Below are positions 45,709 through 57,503 of a stretch of 64,000 nt of DNA, piece by piece. The notes below the pieces were generated by a model. It did no database searches, was not told the origin of the DNA, and saw only the letters and a program-made list of their open reading frames with translations. Numbering within the stretch: the stretch's first letter is position 1; the number at the start of each line of letters is the position of its first letter. The stretch spans positions 1,426,001 to 1,490,000 of the forward strand of contig JAKZHN010000005.1 of NCBI GenBank assembly GCA_037179335.1, in the 5' to 3' direction. Position numbers and translations under genes: made by a program. This stretch comes from Cyclaneusma minus. Lineage: Eukaryota > Ascomycota > Leotiomycetes > Marthamycetales > Marthamycetaceae.

Positions 45709-46102
45709 GATTGCATCGACTGCGTCGAGGAATACTTCTATAGGATAGTCAATGTGAGACATCTGCCGAGGGTCATGTTTGTCTAGGAAAGCCAGACCCA
45801 GAAATTTAAATACGAGATTTACTAGTTATTATTGAAAGCAGCTCAAGTTGTCTGCTAACCTCCGCGCGCTGCTCGCAATCCCACCGAGCAGAACCTCGGC
45901 CTGCACGAGCCACCAGGCAGCATTTCTTGGTGCCTGAACGTGCACCGAGTGTCCTCGGCACAAAGTTAATGCGCCGCCGCTAAGCGAATTTCGAAATATC
46001 CTCCCACAAACTGCGCTCCACACTGAACTTTCTCTCCCAAGCCCGTCGTCGACAACACACAACCCAATCGACCTTCCAGCACAGTGCGGCCAATCTGTCA
46101 AG
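45709..46102. other. Divergent promoter region HAD hydrolase/RPL5
   Basis: 394 bp between divergent start codons, the last part presumably the RPL5 5' UTR with pyrimidine-rich tracts. No other feature seen. Confidence 0.5.
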
Positions 46103-47194
46103 ATGGTAAGTGCACAGCCGTCGCCATGATCGCACAGGTGATGCTTCTAACGGAGCGTGAATCACCATCAATGTGCTGAGAGTCGCTGCAAGATGCTTCG
46201 GAGCCTCTTCTGAAGCGCAAATTGCTGACTCGGGGATTTCTTGCAGCCTTTCACCAAGCTGGTCAAGAACAGCGCGTACTACAGGTAAGCCTCTTCAATC
46301 CCATGCCTTCTGACAGAGCAGTGTTCGCTGACTTCATACAGCCGCTACCAAACCAAGTACAAGCGCCGTCGTTCGGGTAAGACCGACTACTACGCCCGCA
46401 AGCGCCTCATCACCCAGGCCAAGAACAAGTACAATGCGCCCAAGTACCGCCTCGTTGTCCGCTTCACCAACCGCGACATCATCTGCCAGATCGTCAGCTC
46501 CGAGATCACCGGCGACAAGGTCTTCTGCGCTGCCTACGCCCACGAGCTCCGCGCCTATGGCATCGAGCACGGTCTTACCAACTGGGCCGCCGCGTACTGC
46601 GTTGGTCTGCTCATCGCTCGCCGCGCGCTGAAGAAGCTCGGCATGGACGGTGACTTCGAGGGTGTTGAGGAGGCTGACGGAGAGTTCAAGCTCACCGAGG
46701 CTTCTGAGGAGGGACGCCGCCCATTCAAGTGTTTCCTCGACGTTGGTCTCGCCCGTACCTCCACTGGTGCCCGTGTCTTCGGTGCCATGAAGGGTGCTTC
46801 CGACGGTGGTATCTTCGTTCCCCACTCCGAGAGCCGCTTCCCCGGTTTCGACATGGAGACCAAGGAGTTGGATGCCGAGACCCTCCGCAAGTACATCTAC
46901 GGTGGTCACGTTGCCGAGTACATGGAGACTCTCGCCGACGACGATGAGGAGCGCTACAAGTCCCAGTTCCAGGGCTACATCGACGACGAGGTTGAGGCTG
47001 ATGGATTGGAGGAGCTCTACCAGGAGGCTCACAAGGCCATCCGTGAGGACCCATTCAAGAAGGTCGAGGGTGCCGCTGAGAAGAAGACCAAGGAGGAGTA
47101 CAAGAAGGAGTCGCTCAAGTACAAGGGACGCAAGCTCACCAAGGACGAGAAGCGCGAGCGTGTCAAGGCCAAGATTGCCGAGCTCGTCCAATAA
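46103..47194 (+). CDS. RPL5: 60S ribosomal protein L5 (uL18)
   Basis: Binds 5S rRNA and delivers it, with L11, to the 60S subunit. Exon 1 is only the ATG (46103-46105). Exons 46247-46284 and 46342-47194 follow; introns are 141 and 57 nt. The protein has 297 residues, equal to the yeast protein. Motifs: FTKLVKNSAYYSRYQTKYKRRRSGKTDYYARKRLI, YRLVVRFTNRDIICQIV, AYAHELRAYGIEHGLTNWAAAYCVGLLIARR, FLDVGLARTSTGARVFGAMKGASDGG, and a Lys-rich tail. The codon bias is strong, as expected for a highly expressed gene. The first intron contains box-C-like and CTGA sequences discussed among the findings. Confidence 0.97.
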
Positions 47195-48222
47195 GCTTGT
47201 CAAGTCTATGGTGTCGGTTCTTCGTTCGTCTGCTCAACATCTCATGGCGGTCTTCGCGGGTGTAGCTAGGATCTGAGACAGGGCAAAGCAAGAAAAGTTC
47301 ACCACGCATCGTTTTAATGAGACATGACCTCCCAATCGTTTGATACCTGGGAACTTGATAGTTGATTATGTGACGTATGCGACCTACTTCGTGTTCCCAA
47401 ACAGTGGTGGACGAGTTGGCCAGCTCACATCACAGGCAGTGCTTTTTTAGTATACTACCCTACAGTGAAAGTGCAAATGCCGGAACAAGGGTAAGATGAA
47501 AGCCCGACCAGGTCAATTCGGGAGCCGAAGTCGGAGTAGCTCTGGCGGACAAAGACCTCCAAGTGAGGTAAGACGGAGAAGTTGTTGTTCGGGGACTGAG
47601 CTATTCACCTCCGCCATGCTTTCCATACATGTATCTGATATTGATTGTACGACAATTGCATAAAAGGCCGAGAAATCCATCGGTCACTTGCAGGGATACT
47701 CGGGAGTTGTGTTGGTGGCGGCGAGCCCCGCCCGCTTGTATTGCAGCATCGCTCGATAACCATCGAATCAGGGCCGTCATTCGTCACGAAAGCAAATGCC
47801 GTAGCCAGCAATCCTGTTCGCCGCCCAGCCGACCTTCACCAAGAGACCTTCAATGTAGCAAGCGATCTGAACAATAAAGCTCCTCAATTCGACGTCTGCC
47901 CTTCACGACATCTCGCGCACCTGGTAACCGCTAAATATACACGCGAGCTTCCTGAGACCTTCATAGACTGACTCGCGACCTCAAGAATGGCGAACACCAA
48001 TGCTCAGCGTTCAAAGTCTTCATCTTTCTGACGAAAAGAACCTCAGCTTCAATCTGTGGCATGCGCCTTCACGTCGTCGAGCTACCTCAATCCGACACTT
48101 AGTATATGCCATACGCGCATAAGCTCATACTAGGACCCGAGCCGACGTCGGACCCCGAGAGCTTCATTTGCTTTGCGCCATTCCAATTGCTGCCGACAGA
48201 AAACACCTGAGCTACGAGAGAA
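47195..48222. other. Intergenic RPL5 to Mhp1-like gene
   Basis: About 1 kb containing the RPL5 3' end and the promoter of the next gene. An ATG at 47987 opens only a 14-codon frame, possibly a short upstream ORF. No larger gene seen. Confidence 0.45.
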
Positions 48223-51200
48223 ATGGAGGCGATATCCGGTGTGGATATCTCGTGGCTTCACCACTCGAAGAAAGGTGTGTCTCCGGTCTGCTGAGCTACT
48301 AGATGGCGTCCATAATTTGCGTGCTCGTAGCCTCGTATTACCTCGATCTTTCGGATGAAAGTGGCAGAGAGCTAACTCAATTCCTTTCTCAGATCACGGT
48401 CACAATCACAATGCACGAAATCCAGAATCGACATCGCCGCCGAAGAACGGTGATAAGAAGAACGAGCGACCGGAGCTTAGGAAATCGAAGTCGGCTCAAT
48501 TAACTGGCAAAGGCGGTGCTAAGAACTCTGCCGACAACGAGCCTCTTCCTACCCCACCGAGACAAATCCCTCAACGCCCTGGCTTCGCGAGAAAGAATTC
48601 AGCTGAGAAATCGGGTACCCATGGAAGTCTGTCAAAAACCCCACCACTATCGAAAACGCCTCCTATACCAAGTCCACAGAGGAAGAATTCTTGGCTTTCT
48701 AGCATATCGTCGAAATTCTCCTCGTCTCCCGGTTCGCAGCACGATGTACCCCATACTCCGCCAGTAACAGCAGATCCGGCGCAAGAGCCCCCAGTGAGGA
48801 AGCCGCCCGGAGGAAGTGCACCGAAAAATGCAGTGTTGCAACCGGCGGCAAAGGTGGCGGGAGATATCCCATATGTGCCAGCACCACCGCGGTCAAACCA
48901 GCCGAATTTTCTTACTAGCGCTTTTCGAAAGCTGAGCTCATCCGGAGGACAGCTCGCCAATGGTCACTCGAGGGGACAGTATGGATTGTGCGAACGCAGA
49001 GTTTTGAACGTGGATAGGAATCGGGATCGATGCCGAGTTCCAGGTTTAGATCAGGCGAAGCTACGGCGAGTGGCCTTTTGCGTCGACGTAGAAATAGCGG
49101 GTGCTCTCAGATATCGCGATGATGACGGCGATGAGAGATCTAAGGAGAAGAAGACGAGAAAGAAGTTGGTGGAAAAGGGAGAGGGGGAGGCTCTGAAGCA
49201 TCCTGATACTCTAAAAGAAGAGAAAGAGAAGGATGGGGTGATCAAGGCCACAGGAGAAGTTCTACCAAAGGAACCGAAGGTCGAAGGCGCAGATGCGAAC
49301 GCAGCCCCAGCCGGATCATCAGAGACGCCGGCGGACCAATCTGCGGACAAGTCGAAAGAAACTACCAGAAAGAAGGAAAAGAAGAAGAGGAGCGAGGAGG
49401 AAAGAAAGGCCCGGAAAGAGAAGAAGCGAAAGCTGGCTGAGGCTAACGGCACGATTCCCGTGGAGTTGGTCATGAATTCCAGCGATAGTTCATTATCAGA
49501 CGCGCATCCCCAGCCTCATTCGGCTGCCCCGAAACACCCACAAGTCTCCCCCACGACTGACCCTGTCCGGATCTACCGGCGATGTTGTCAACTTCGAGAG
49601 ACGCCCATCCTGAAAAAGATTACTGAACAGCTCAGTTCTCCGACAAATCGAGTGGTAGGGCAGCCAAGTGTCGTACAACGACTAGATCTTTCAGGCTACT
49701 GGCTACAGTTGGCTGATCTCCTAACTTTGGGTGATTACTTGGCGGTGGTGCCAATCAAAGAGATAATCCTGGAGAATTGCGGCTTGACCGACGAAGGCGT
49801 CCGAGTCGTCCTAGCTGGCCTCTTGGAGACAAAAATTGCGCGCCAATCGAAAAGAAGGAGTACCATTTCTAGCAGAGAAGGCAACAAGGAACATCGTGGA
49901 GTGGTCGAGCGGGTAGTATTGAAAAACAACACGAACATCGGAAAAAGTGGCTGGCAATATATCTGCACTTTTATGTACTTGTCACGGTCTCTCAAGTACC
50001 TGGACTTGTCCATGATACCGTTTCCACAAGCGCCGATCACCCCCAAGCAGGGGAATGGACTCAAGCGGACGCCAAGTTCCGACTGTACAATAGAGCTAGC
50101 CAGCATTCTTTCAACCGCAATCGGAGAACGTTTGGCCGGACCCGAGCTGGAGTTGATCAATATGGCGGAAACGGGTCTGAATGCGGAGCAACTCGGCCTG
50201 CTGATCGATGGTGTTATTAAGTCGGGCTTACGGCGACTCGGTCTCGCCGGTAATAGTATCACAGCTGAAGGCTTGGAGCATGTAGCCCGGTTCCTTCGAC
50301 AGAGCAATTGCGAGGGTTTGGATCTTGGTGGAAACGACTTGCAAGATCTGTTGGAAGTGGTCGCAAATGCCTTGGAAGAGGCGATAGCGAAGGACGAGAA
50401 CTATCCCCTCTGGGCGTTGAGCTTGGCCGATTGCAATTTGTCCCCCGATTCACTATGGAAATTACTTCCCGGACTCGCAAAATTGAGAAATTTTAGATTC
50501 CTAGATCTATCTCACAATCAGGACCTGTTCGCGACCAAGCCGAGCAGCGCGCTCCCTTCTTTACGTCGGTAGGTTAACTTATGCACTGTCCAAACAACCT
50601 CTTTGACTAATCATGCTGCAGATACCTTCCGAAGATGCCCTTGCTGAAGCGATTACATCTGATCGATGTATCGTTAGATCCTGAACAGGCCATCGCGCTT
50701 GCTGAGATTTTCCCGGAGATTCCAATGCTGGCGCATGTTAATTTGATGGAAAACCCCAAGCTTACAGCACTTGCGTCTGCCAAGGATGAGGCAAATCAAG
50801 AAGAAGCCTGTGCATTCTACGCATCACTTATGGCTGCAGTCAGGGTGTCCAAGTCGATCATGTGTGTGGACGTGGACGTTCCAATTCCCGAATCGAGCGA
50901 GGTCATCAAGGCACTGGCAAAGCAAGTTGTTGCCTACTGCCTTCGCAATATGGAGCACGGTCCAGTGGCTGAATACGATGAAGCCATTTCGGCACTCGCT
51001 CAAACTCGCGATCAACATACCTCGGCCGTGCCGGATGTGCTTCTGCATCTCGTCGGTCACGTCGAGGGATTCGATGAGAATCACGACGACGACGAGCCAG
51101 CTCCGAACCAGGATTACGTCATTGGGTCACAAGGAGTGATTAAAGCTCTGGGTATCTGTTTGAACAAGGGCAATGACTCCCGAAGGCCTACGACTGAGCG

Positions 51201-52239
51201 CGCCAACTCGGCGCAGTCGGAGAGTGGTAGGAATACCCCCATGTCCAATGGGAAGGCCAAGGACATGTCAACGAGCTTGCTTGGTAGCGCACGGAAGATC
51301 AGGGCGCGCTTACAGCCTGCTATACTCAGGGAGGCTCGGACAGGGGATGAGCATTCTTACAGTAAGTGTCTCGACATGCTTTCTGTTATGCATGAAGGAG
51401 TCTCGTTCTTGGGCCAATCAAGGCCCCGGTCCCAGGATCCTGCGTGTATTGGGGAGTCTTGCGGTCTTCAGCCTCATCATGTTCCCTATTACTTGTTATA
51501 TTAGCAGTTATTTCAGACCACGTGCTAACCCATATTCCCAGATCGGCTCCTATTCCTCGATAAGACCCTTGAGGGAATGATCCAGCGCTTCGAGGATGAG
51601 CATCCTGAGACCCGTCTCGAGGCTAACCTGCCTTCACCGCCTATCGATCCGTCCGACACCAACAAAATTGATCAAACGGACGCTGCCTCCTCCCCAGCCA
51701 GCCACATCGAACCCGCGCTCATCGAAGCGCCTGCCTCGGACGAGGAAGACGGAAGCATGCACCCAGTTCTCTCACGGCACAATTCCGACGTCTCTCTCGC
51801 CTCCAAAGCCCTATCTCAAGAAGAAGGCCGCATGCACCGCTTCGGCCAACAGTTCCGGCGCGACCTACTCAAAGTCGCCGGCGAATCCGGTAGCAGCACA
51901 CCCGACTCAACTGCCACCTCCGACCCCACGACGCCCGACTCGCGTCCCATGAGCCGCGAACAAGACGCTTCGACCATCATGCTGCTGCGCAGCTTATTAG
52001 AAGAAGTAGGCGGCGAGGAAGTAAAGCGAAAGATCGAAGAAGGCGGCAAGGATGCGGAAGAGGAGTTTATGAATGAGTTGATGGCGGAGAAGAGTGCGTT
52101 AAGACAACGCCTTATCGATTCGGATCCGGAGGCTTGGGAGGTGTTTGTCAACTCGCAGAAGGCGGCGCAGAAGAACGTGGGGGTGGGGGATGGCCATGCT
52201 TGTGGGAAACCTGAGCATCAGGAACAGCCGACTCCCTGA
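48223..52239 (+). CDS. Large leucine-rich-repeat protein, Mhp1-like (cell wall/microtubule-linked)
   Basis: Exons 48223-48274, 48393-50568, 50622-51361 and 51542-52239 (introns of 118, 53 and 180 nt) give 1221 residues. The start MEAISGVDISWLHHSKK is spliced onto DHGHNHNARNPES, which gives a fungal-typical opening. A Pro/Ser-rich N-terminus with repeated RKNS motifs is followed by a Lys/Glu-rich region. Ribonuclease-inhibitor-like LRRs then run from about residue 440 to 700: VQRLDLSGYWLQLADLLTL, IKEIILENCGLTDEGV, LRRLGLAGNSITAEGLEHV, CEGLDLGGNDL, FRFLDLSHNQDL, LKRLHLIDVSLDPEQ. The C-terminus is acidic and Ser-rich. Aspergillus relatives are annotated as cell wall biogenesis protein Mhp1, to my recollection. 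Function here is inferred. Confidence 0.85.
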
Positions 52240-55200
52240 TAGTACTAGACTGGCTCGGTGGCTTGACGCTTTTGGTGGGCTCTCTTTGATCTGATGTGAC
52301 ATGTGTACGTTACGCTCGCTTCACAACTCTTTTTCTGATGCTGGGGCACGAGGAGTGACTTTACCCGTTGCGGTTCGTAATGTGGTTTAGTCTTGGTTCA
52401 TTGGAGCATCATCGATTTAATGGATTTTCTGAGCGGCTTCACTCAACTTAGGAGAGCTTAGCGTCAGTTCATTTGTCCCTTTTCGTGCGGGTCTGCTTTC
52501 GTTGTTAAATTTCAAAGATACCTGGCTTAGGCGCAATACTACGAGAGATCTCCTGAAGGCGTTTGCGGGCGTCTACCTGCCTACTGTCACCAATTTCTCA
52601 GGCTTCTAATCGCACATGCCACAAGGCGACCTGTATTTTTAAACTGCATATCTATCTCTAGGAATGATGCTGGGCATCAATGCCTTTTTCGCTTTTTATG
52701 AAACCCAACACGTACTCCCTTGGCCTTGGCCCACAATCTCATGTCCGATGCCACCACTTCTCCGATTCCGTCTGTTGCTCTAGCTGGATAACTTATGTTG
52801 AGTCCCGATCCTGCTCATAAGATCAACAGTTGTCAGAGGGAAGGGAATCGGGCATCGGCCCAGATCTGGAGGAGAAAACCCTGGTGCGAAGGACGTGTTG
52901 GTATCAATCGAGTTTGCGCAACGTAGGAGAATCAAGTGTTGGTTACCAGGTACGGATGGCGGAACAAGGCGAGGGGGTTGGAAGTCGCAAGCTTAGTTGT
53001 AGATTGGGAAATGATCACTACCAGGTATTTCGGGTCTCCGAGCGGTGGCCAACTCCCATAGTTGCTGTTAGCCAGGGTTAAAGCGTAGGGGCGTTGCCTT
53101 AACGAGAGGTCTGGGAAACTCGAGCGGTATCTCAGGATCCTGGAGAATCGGCGAGTCTCTGTGAATGGATGCAACTTGCGATATGTTCCTGCATGGTCCA
53201 TGGATAGGTGTACTATTAGCTAACTGCATGGCGACAGGTTGCACCCCAGCCGCCGCTTCCAAGCTTCTCGGTCCTACCCGTCGACTTGACGTATGAAAAG
53301 CTTGGTTTGTAGTTTCGTGGTAAACTTGAGCAAATCAGTATCCTGGAATTTCAATGTTGCCTCGTTTGCCAAGGAAGCCCGCTAGTTTGGAATTTGGATA
53401 CATGTAGCCTCCCGAAGGAGTCGGATTGACGGATAGTAGTGAGTACCCTATGGCTTGAGGTTTCTCATCCTGATTTCCTGAAGCGCTGGTTCCAGCATGC
53501 TCTGCGAGTCACGGAGCCGTCGAGTTGGCCATATGTTGGGAATTTGGGATCGCACGCATTGCATGGGTGTTCTCAGCCTGGCAAGCTCCCTGAATAATTT
53601 GCCGCCGCCGTCGCCGCCGTCGCCGCTGACGCGATGGGAGGCTCAACAGAGGCGTTCACGCAGGTTCTGAACCGGCGATCTGGCCATTGTTGGGGTTAAT
53701 ACAGCGACGGCGTCACGGCGCAAGCGATGTACTGGGGATAACTCGGGAACAATGTGGCAAGCTCGGAAGATTAGCAAGCGGTCGGTAATATATACGTATA
53801 GTAGTTGGATGAATGTGGGTGTAAGTTGGTTAACCGGTTGATCCGAAGATACGCATTCGGAGATTGAAGAGTTGCGACGATGTTGTTGCTAAGAAACGTC
53901 GGAGTTCTCGAAGCAATGCCCGAGGACTTGTGGCGTCCTCCAGAATCATCGCGGCCAGCCAGCCAGCCATCGGATTATTGTTCGGAAATATTGTTGCATG
54001 GCGATGAATGTGCTTGCATGATTATCAGTGCTGAGTGATATGTGCGACCAAATGGCGACTGCTTTCCAAATTCAAAGGTAATACTAAGTACTATCAGATT
54101 CTGCAGCTTGGGGGCGCCTGGAGAATCATCATCATCAAGCGATTATAGTAGACAATATCGTTCCAAGCTTCGGTAGGTGAGTCTTACCCAACGCAGCGAT
54201 GCTTGAGATCTTTCAGCTCAGGACGCTGAAAGGGAAGCGTCATTAGTGAGCGCCATAACGTGATAGCATATGCGAGCGCGTGTATTTCCGTGTATTTCGG
54301 GCTTCGGCGGCCAGCTTGAAGCGCCGAAGAGGGCCTGAATCTTGGATATCAAACGATAGAGAGCAGCGCCAGAGAAGCGGCGACTCAACTCGGGGTCGTC
54401 GCACAGGATGTGGTATGTCGACTGGTTCGTTCGGAACAGCGTCGGCCAGAAATAGGGCGAGCCCACTCTCGACAGGGGTCTTGTAGGGCTGCCGCCGAGC
54501 TAACTGTTAAGCGATAAGTGTGTCCGCTGGCAGGGCTGAAAAAGCGGACCAGCCTGCTGACGGGAGCTGAAAGACTATGTGCAATTCGTTCTCGTGAGTC
54601 TCGAGCCAACCGACTTGGATGCTCAATCTCGACTGCAAATGCATCGGAACAGGTTCGTTGAGACTACTAGGGCCCCCTTGACCTCCAGGTAAGAAAGCGG
54701 ACACACATGTGCGGCCCTGTCCGTCTTTGAATCCTTCCCAGCCTCTCGACTTCATACTCTAGGCGCATCGAGATCTTCTGTCTGGGAACGTCAAAGGGCC
54801 GTACCGTATACGACTAGGACCTGATGTCATATCCAGCGGGATTGACGTGAAGAGATTTCGATAGCTCAATGATATGTCGGAAAACGGTCTTTCAATGGCT
54901 ATAACGCGTCACGGTCCAAGATAGAGCTCCCAGACTTGCAGTCCGTGGAGGTAGAGGCGCGGCGCACCTACCGGTTATGCTCGTCCAGTTTTTGGAGGTA
55001 TTCAGAGATGGCGGGTCGTCGTTCGATTTCGTCGGCACCTTTTGCCCAACCGATGAATTAGGTACCCGGTACCTGGCCCAGGCCATCGGGTTGGTTCAGC
55101 TGGGTCTGCTGCGTAGGCGTCAGCTGGTGTGGAACCACATTGAAAGGATTCACCAGGATATGCGGTCGTTCCGTCCATAACAATCCTGCCGCAAAGCATC

Positions 55201-55939
55201 CGGCAGATCGACCGTCATATTTGCCCTACGGAAATGTGCTGCCCTACGTGACAGAGCAGCAACCGTCCGGTCCTCGGGCAAAACGCAATGCGACCCAAAC
55301 AGTTGGATTCAGCTGATCTGGGTGCCATCCAGGGATCCTTTTTGGCGAAGAGGCCGTCTTCAGCCCAGCCGCGAGGTCCGCTGGCGCGCGTTTCCGTCAG
55401 ATATAGGCGGGCGGCTGTCAAGATAGGAGCTACCGCCGGCACCCACAAGCCACTTTGGGAGCATTGGAGCGGGGGAAAGATTCGTATGCCTTGGAACAGG
55501 CGGTCAGGACTGCAAATGCGCGTGGCGGGAAGGATTCCATGAGATGTGGATGATGGCGCCGCGCTTGCTCGGAGCTGTACGAGGGTAGAAGTGGACGCGG
55601 GGATTGGAGTCCGAGAGTTGTTTATTCTGCGAGGTAGGTCTCAGCAGTCGTTGACAACCTTGACTTGTCTTGAGAGGGGCGTGTGTGCGGCAGCTAAATT
55701 AGCTCCAGTGGCAGCAGGTGGCTTCATCGTTCCGCACCACTGTGCATGATATGTACCGATCTTGCTGGATCCTCTCGTCAATAGTACCGGTATTAGCTCA
55801 GGACGCCTCTGTATTGTTCGAATAAATGGTCCAGGACTTCCCGGTTGCCTGATTTGAGGTATGTCCAGACTTGATTGATCCTCTTTCTCGAGTCCTCTCG
55901 GCTCTTTGGCGAAAGTAGAAAGCCAATCCACTTGTCACA
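52240..55939. other. Long gene-free stretch (3.7 kb)
   Basis: No conserved coding stretch on either strand. The longest open frames are under 100 codons, overlap in several phases and have no recognisable features. I see no tRNA, 5S, transposase or terminal repeat. Base composition is not strikingly AT-rich, so heavy RIP is not obvious by eye. A GCC-rich microsatellite lies at 53601-53627. Confidence 0.45.
53601..53627. repeat. GCC/GTC trinucleotide microsatellite
   Basis: Nine consecutive triplets, mostly GCC with interspersed GTC, in non-coding DNA. Confidence 0.8.
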
Positions 55940-56431
55940 ATGGCGCTTATTCTCCGACTTCAGCTGGCTGCCCTCCGCGAGATTGTCTTATCACCAGCAG
56001 CTCTCTTGTGGCTTGCTACCGCCGAGCTCCTTGGCATCCTCATTGCTATCCTCATTGCTCTCCGGCGCCGTAACCAGCCATCACGCACGGAATCACGCCT
56101 GGAAGAAACGTCGTGGAAAGCCATGGAGGAAGCTGTCGACAACGGAAAGAAGATGAAAGAGTCAAGGTCAAATGGAGCAGCCCAGGACCCATCGAGCAAC
56201 ATGACAGCAGAAAAGACGGTGGCCGAGCGCCAAGTCGAGACGTCCGAGCAACCTAGACGACGCTCCTACACCAAGACGGTCGAAGGTGGCATGGAGGTGC
56301 AGGGAGAGATCATCGTCGCTGAGGGTTGGAGGCGGCACACACGAGTATACGGCGGAGGAGTGTGTCAAGCATGTCTGGAGTCCGAGAGAAGGATGAGAGA
56401 AATGGGCTTCGGAAACGTGCATCCTGCTTAG
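55940..56431 (+). CDS. Hypothetical single-pass membrane protein (163 aa)
   Basis: No family recognised. The N-terminus has a long hydrophobic helix (IVLSPAALLWLATAELLGILIAILIAL, residues about 15-41), directly followed by RRRNQ, which suggests a membrane anchor with a cytosolic C-terminal part. The middle is polar and Lys/Glu-rich. The last 50 residues look folded: TKTVEGGMEVQGEIIVAEGWRRHTRVYGGGVCQACLESERRM, with a CxxC pair. The frame is open without introns and the ATG is the first in frame. The next plus-strand gene is the Egh16-like gene at 61.4 kb. The CxxC and the ordered C-terminus make it a better candidate than the neighbouring open frames. Confidence 0.5.
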   Translation: MALILRLQLAALREIVLSPAALLWLATAELLGILIAILIALRRRNQPSRTESRLEETSWKAMEEAVDNGKKMKESRSNGAAQDPSSNMTAEKTVAERQVETSEQPRRRSYTKTVEGGMEVQGEIIVAEGWRRHTRVYGGGVCQACLESERRMREMGFGNVHPA

Positions 56432-57235
56432 CCGGGAAAGAAAGAGCGCTTGTCGACTCGCGTCACGTGCCATCAGTTGGGTCCTGTGGATATGTGTGTC
56501 GAGGGAACGTAGGACTAGGAGCCTGAGCTGTAGAGGCTAGCAAGGGACTGCTTTTATAGCACAGAATGGCGCTAGTTAAGCGAAACAGGACTACCGGACT
56601 AGTACTTCTACCTGACTGGCTATGCCTAAGAATATGTGGGACTGGAGCATCCGCATAGACATCGACTGGTCGCAGGTCTTGGTCCAGCTAGAATCATCCT
56701 GTATTGTTAGGAGGGGATAGAGATGGGAAGTTTCCTGGGTATCTCCCCGCCGGGGAAATCATGCGATTCTAGGCCTAGAGGTCGGACATCTAATATACCT
56801 CAGTTACGATGGCCGTGAATGCCATAATTGATAAGAATCAGACTATCAGGGCCACTATTGAACTATACGCTGTTTCAAAAGGCAAACAGTAATTAGAAAG
56901 TGGCAAATGACAGTTGTAACAGAATAACTTGCATATTCATAACCTTATGTCATGGAAAGAAGAAGTCACAAAGTGTCCGGATTCCTAGGTGTATAACAGC
57001 ACAACTTCAACTTGACCGTGAATTTGGAATTCCAGGAACAGGGCCGGGAAAGAGCCAAGAGACATCAGGATCCAGAAGTCCAGAACGGTCAAAAGCTGGT
57101 TCTTGAATAATTGAATTTCAGAGTCTAGCAATCAGTACCGCCAAAAGAAAAGGTAGATGCACTCTCACGGGCTCACAAAGAAAGATACAGGTCCTCCCAA
57201 TCGGCAATAAATGGCAAAAGAACATGAGCAAGTTC
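56432..57235. other. Intergenic upstream of the tRNA terminator
   Basis: About 0.8 kb, AT-richer than its surroundings, without a supported gene. Confidence 0.45.
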
Positions 57236-57245
57236 AAAAAAAAAA
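57236..57245 (-). terminator. Pol III T-run after tRNA-Val
   Basis: Ten A on the plus strand, read as ten T on the minus strand, 13 nt past the tRNA 3' end. Confidence 0.75.
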
Positions 57246-57258
57246 TAACAAAAGAATT

Positions 57259-57344
57259 TGACCAGACTGGGGTTCGATCCCAGGACCTTATCGGAAGGCA
57301 ACTGAATGTTAACGATACGTGATAACCAACTACACTATCCGGCC
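57259..57344 (-). tRNA. tRNA-Val (anticodon AAC) with intron
   Basis: The minus strand folds as a tRNA. The acceptor stem pairs GGCCGGA with TCTGGTC (with G-T pairs), discriminator A. The D arm is GTGTAGTTGGTTATCAC, a tRNA-Val hallmark. The anticodon stem pairs TATCG with CGATA, and the loop starts TTAACA, giving anticodon AAC. An intron of about 13 nt (starting TTCAGTTGC) follows base 37. The T arm is CTGGG-ATCGAAC-CCCAG. The 86-nt total fits a 73-nt mature tRNA plus intron. Confidence 0.92.
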
Positions 57345-57503
57345 GTACTGAATTGATGTTGTTTTAAGTAGCTGAACAGGATTTCAGTGCCCAGGAGCGT
57401 TTCCAAGAGTTCATTCCAAGATATAGAGACCATCCAGACAAATAGCTGACCTTCTAGCGACAATGTCTACTCCGAGTACAGAGCAGGCTGGCTGACCAAC
57501 TAT

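Noticed and set aside
48303..48503. Plus-strand frame starting at the ATG of 48303 as the N-terminus of the LRR protein
   Set aside because: It is in the wrong frame for the downstream protein. The exon at 48223-48274 with donor GTGTGT and acceptor at 48392 restores a continuous reading.
54977..55180. Plus-strand 67-codon frame with a protein-like stretch
   Set aside because: Short, with competing open frames on the opposite strand over the same bases and no domain or splice evidence.
52240..55939. Possible transposon relic or CRISPR-like array in the long gene-free stretch
   Set aside because: No terminal repeats, no transposase fragments, no regularly spaced repeats, and CRISPR arrays are not expected in a fungal nucleus.
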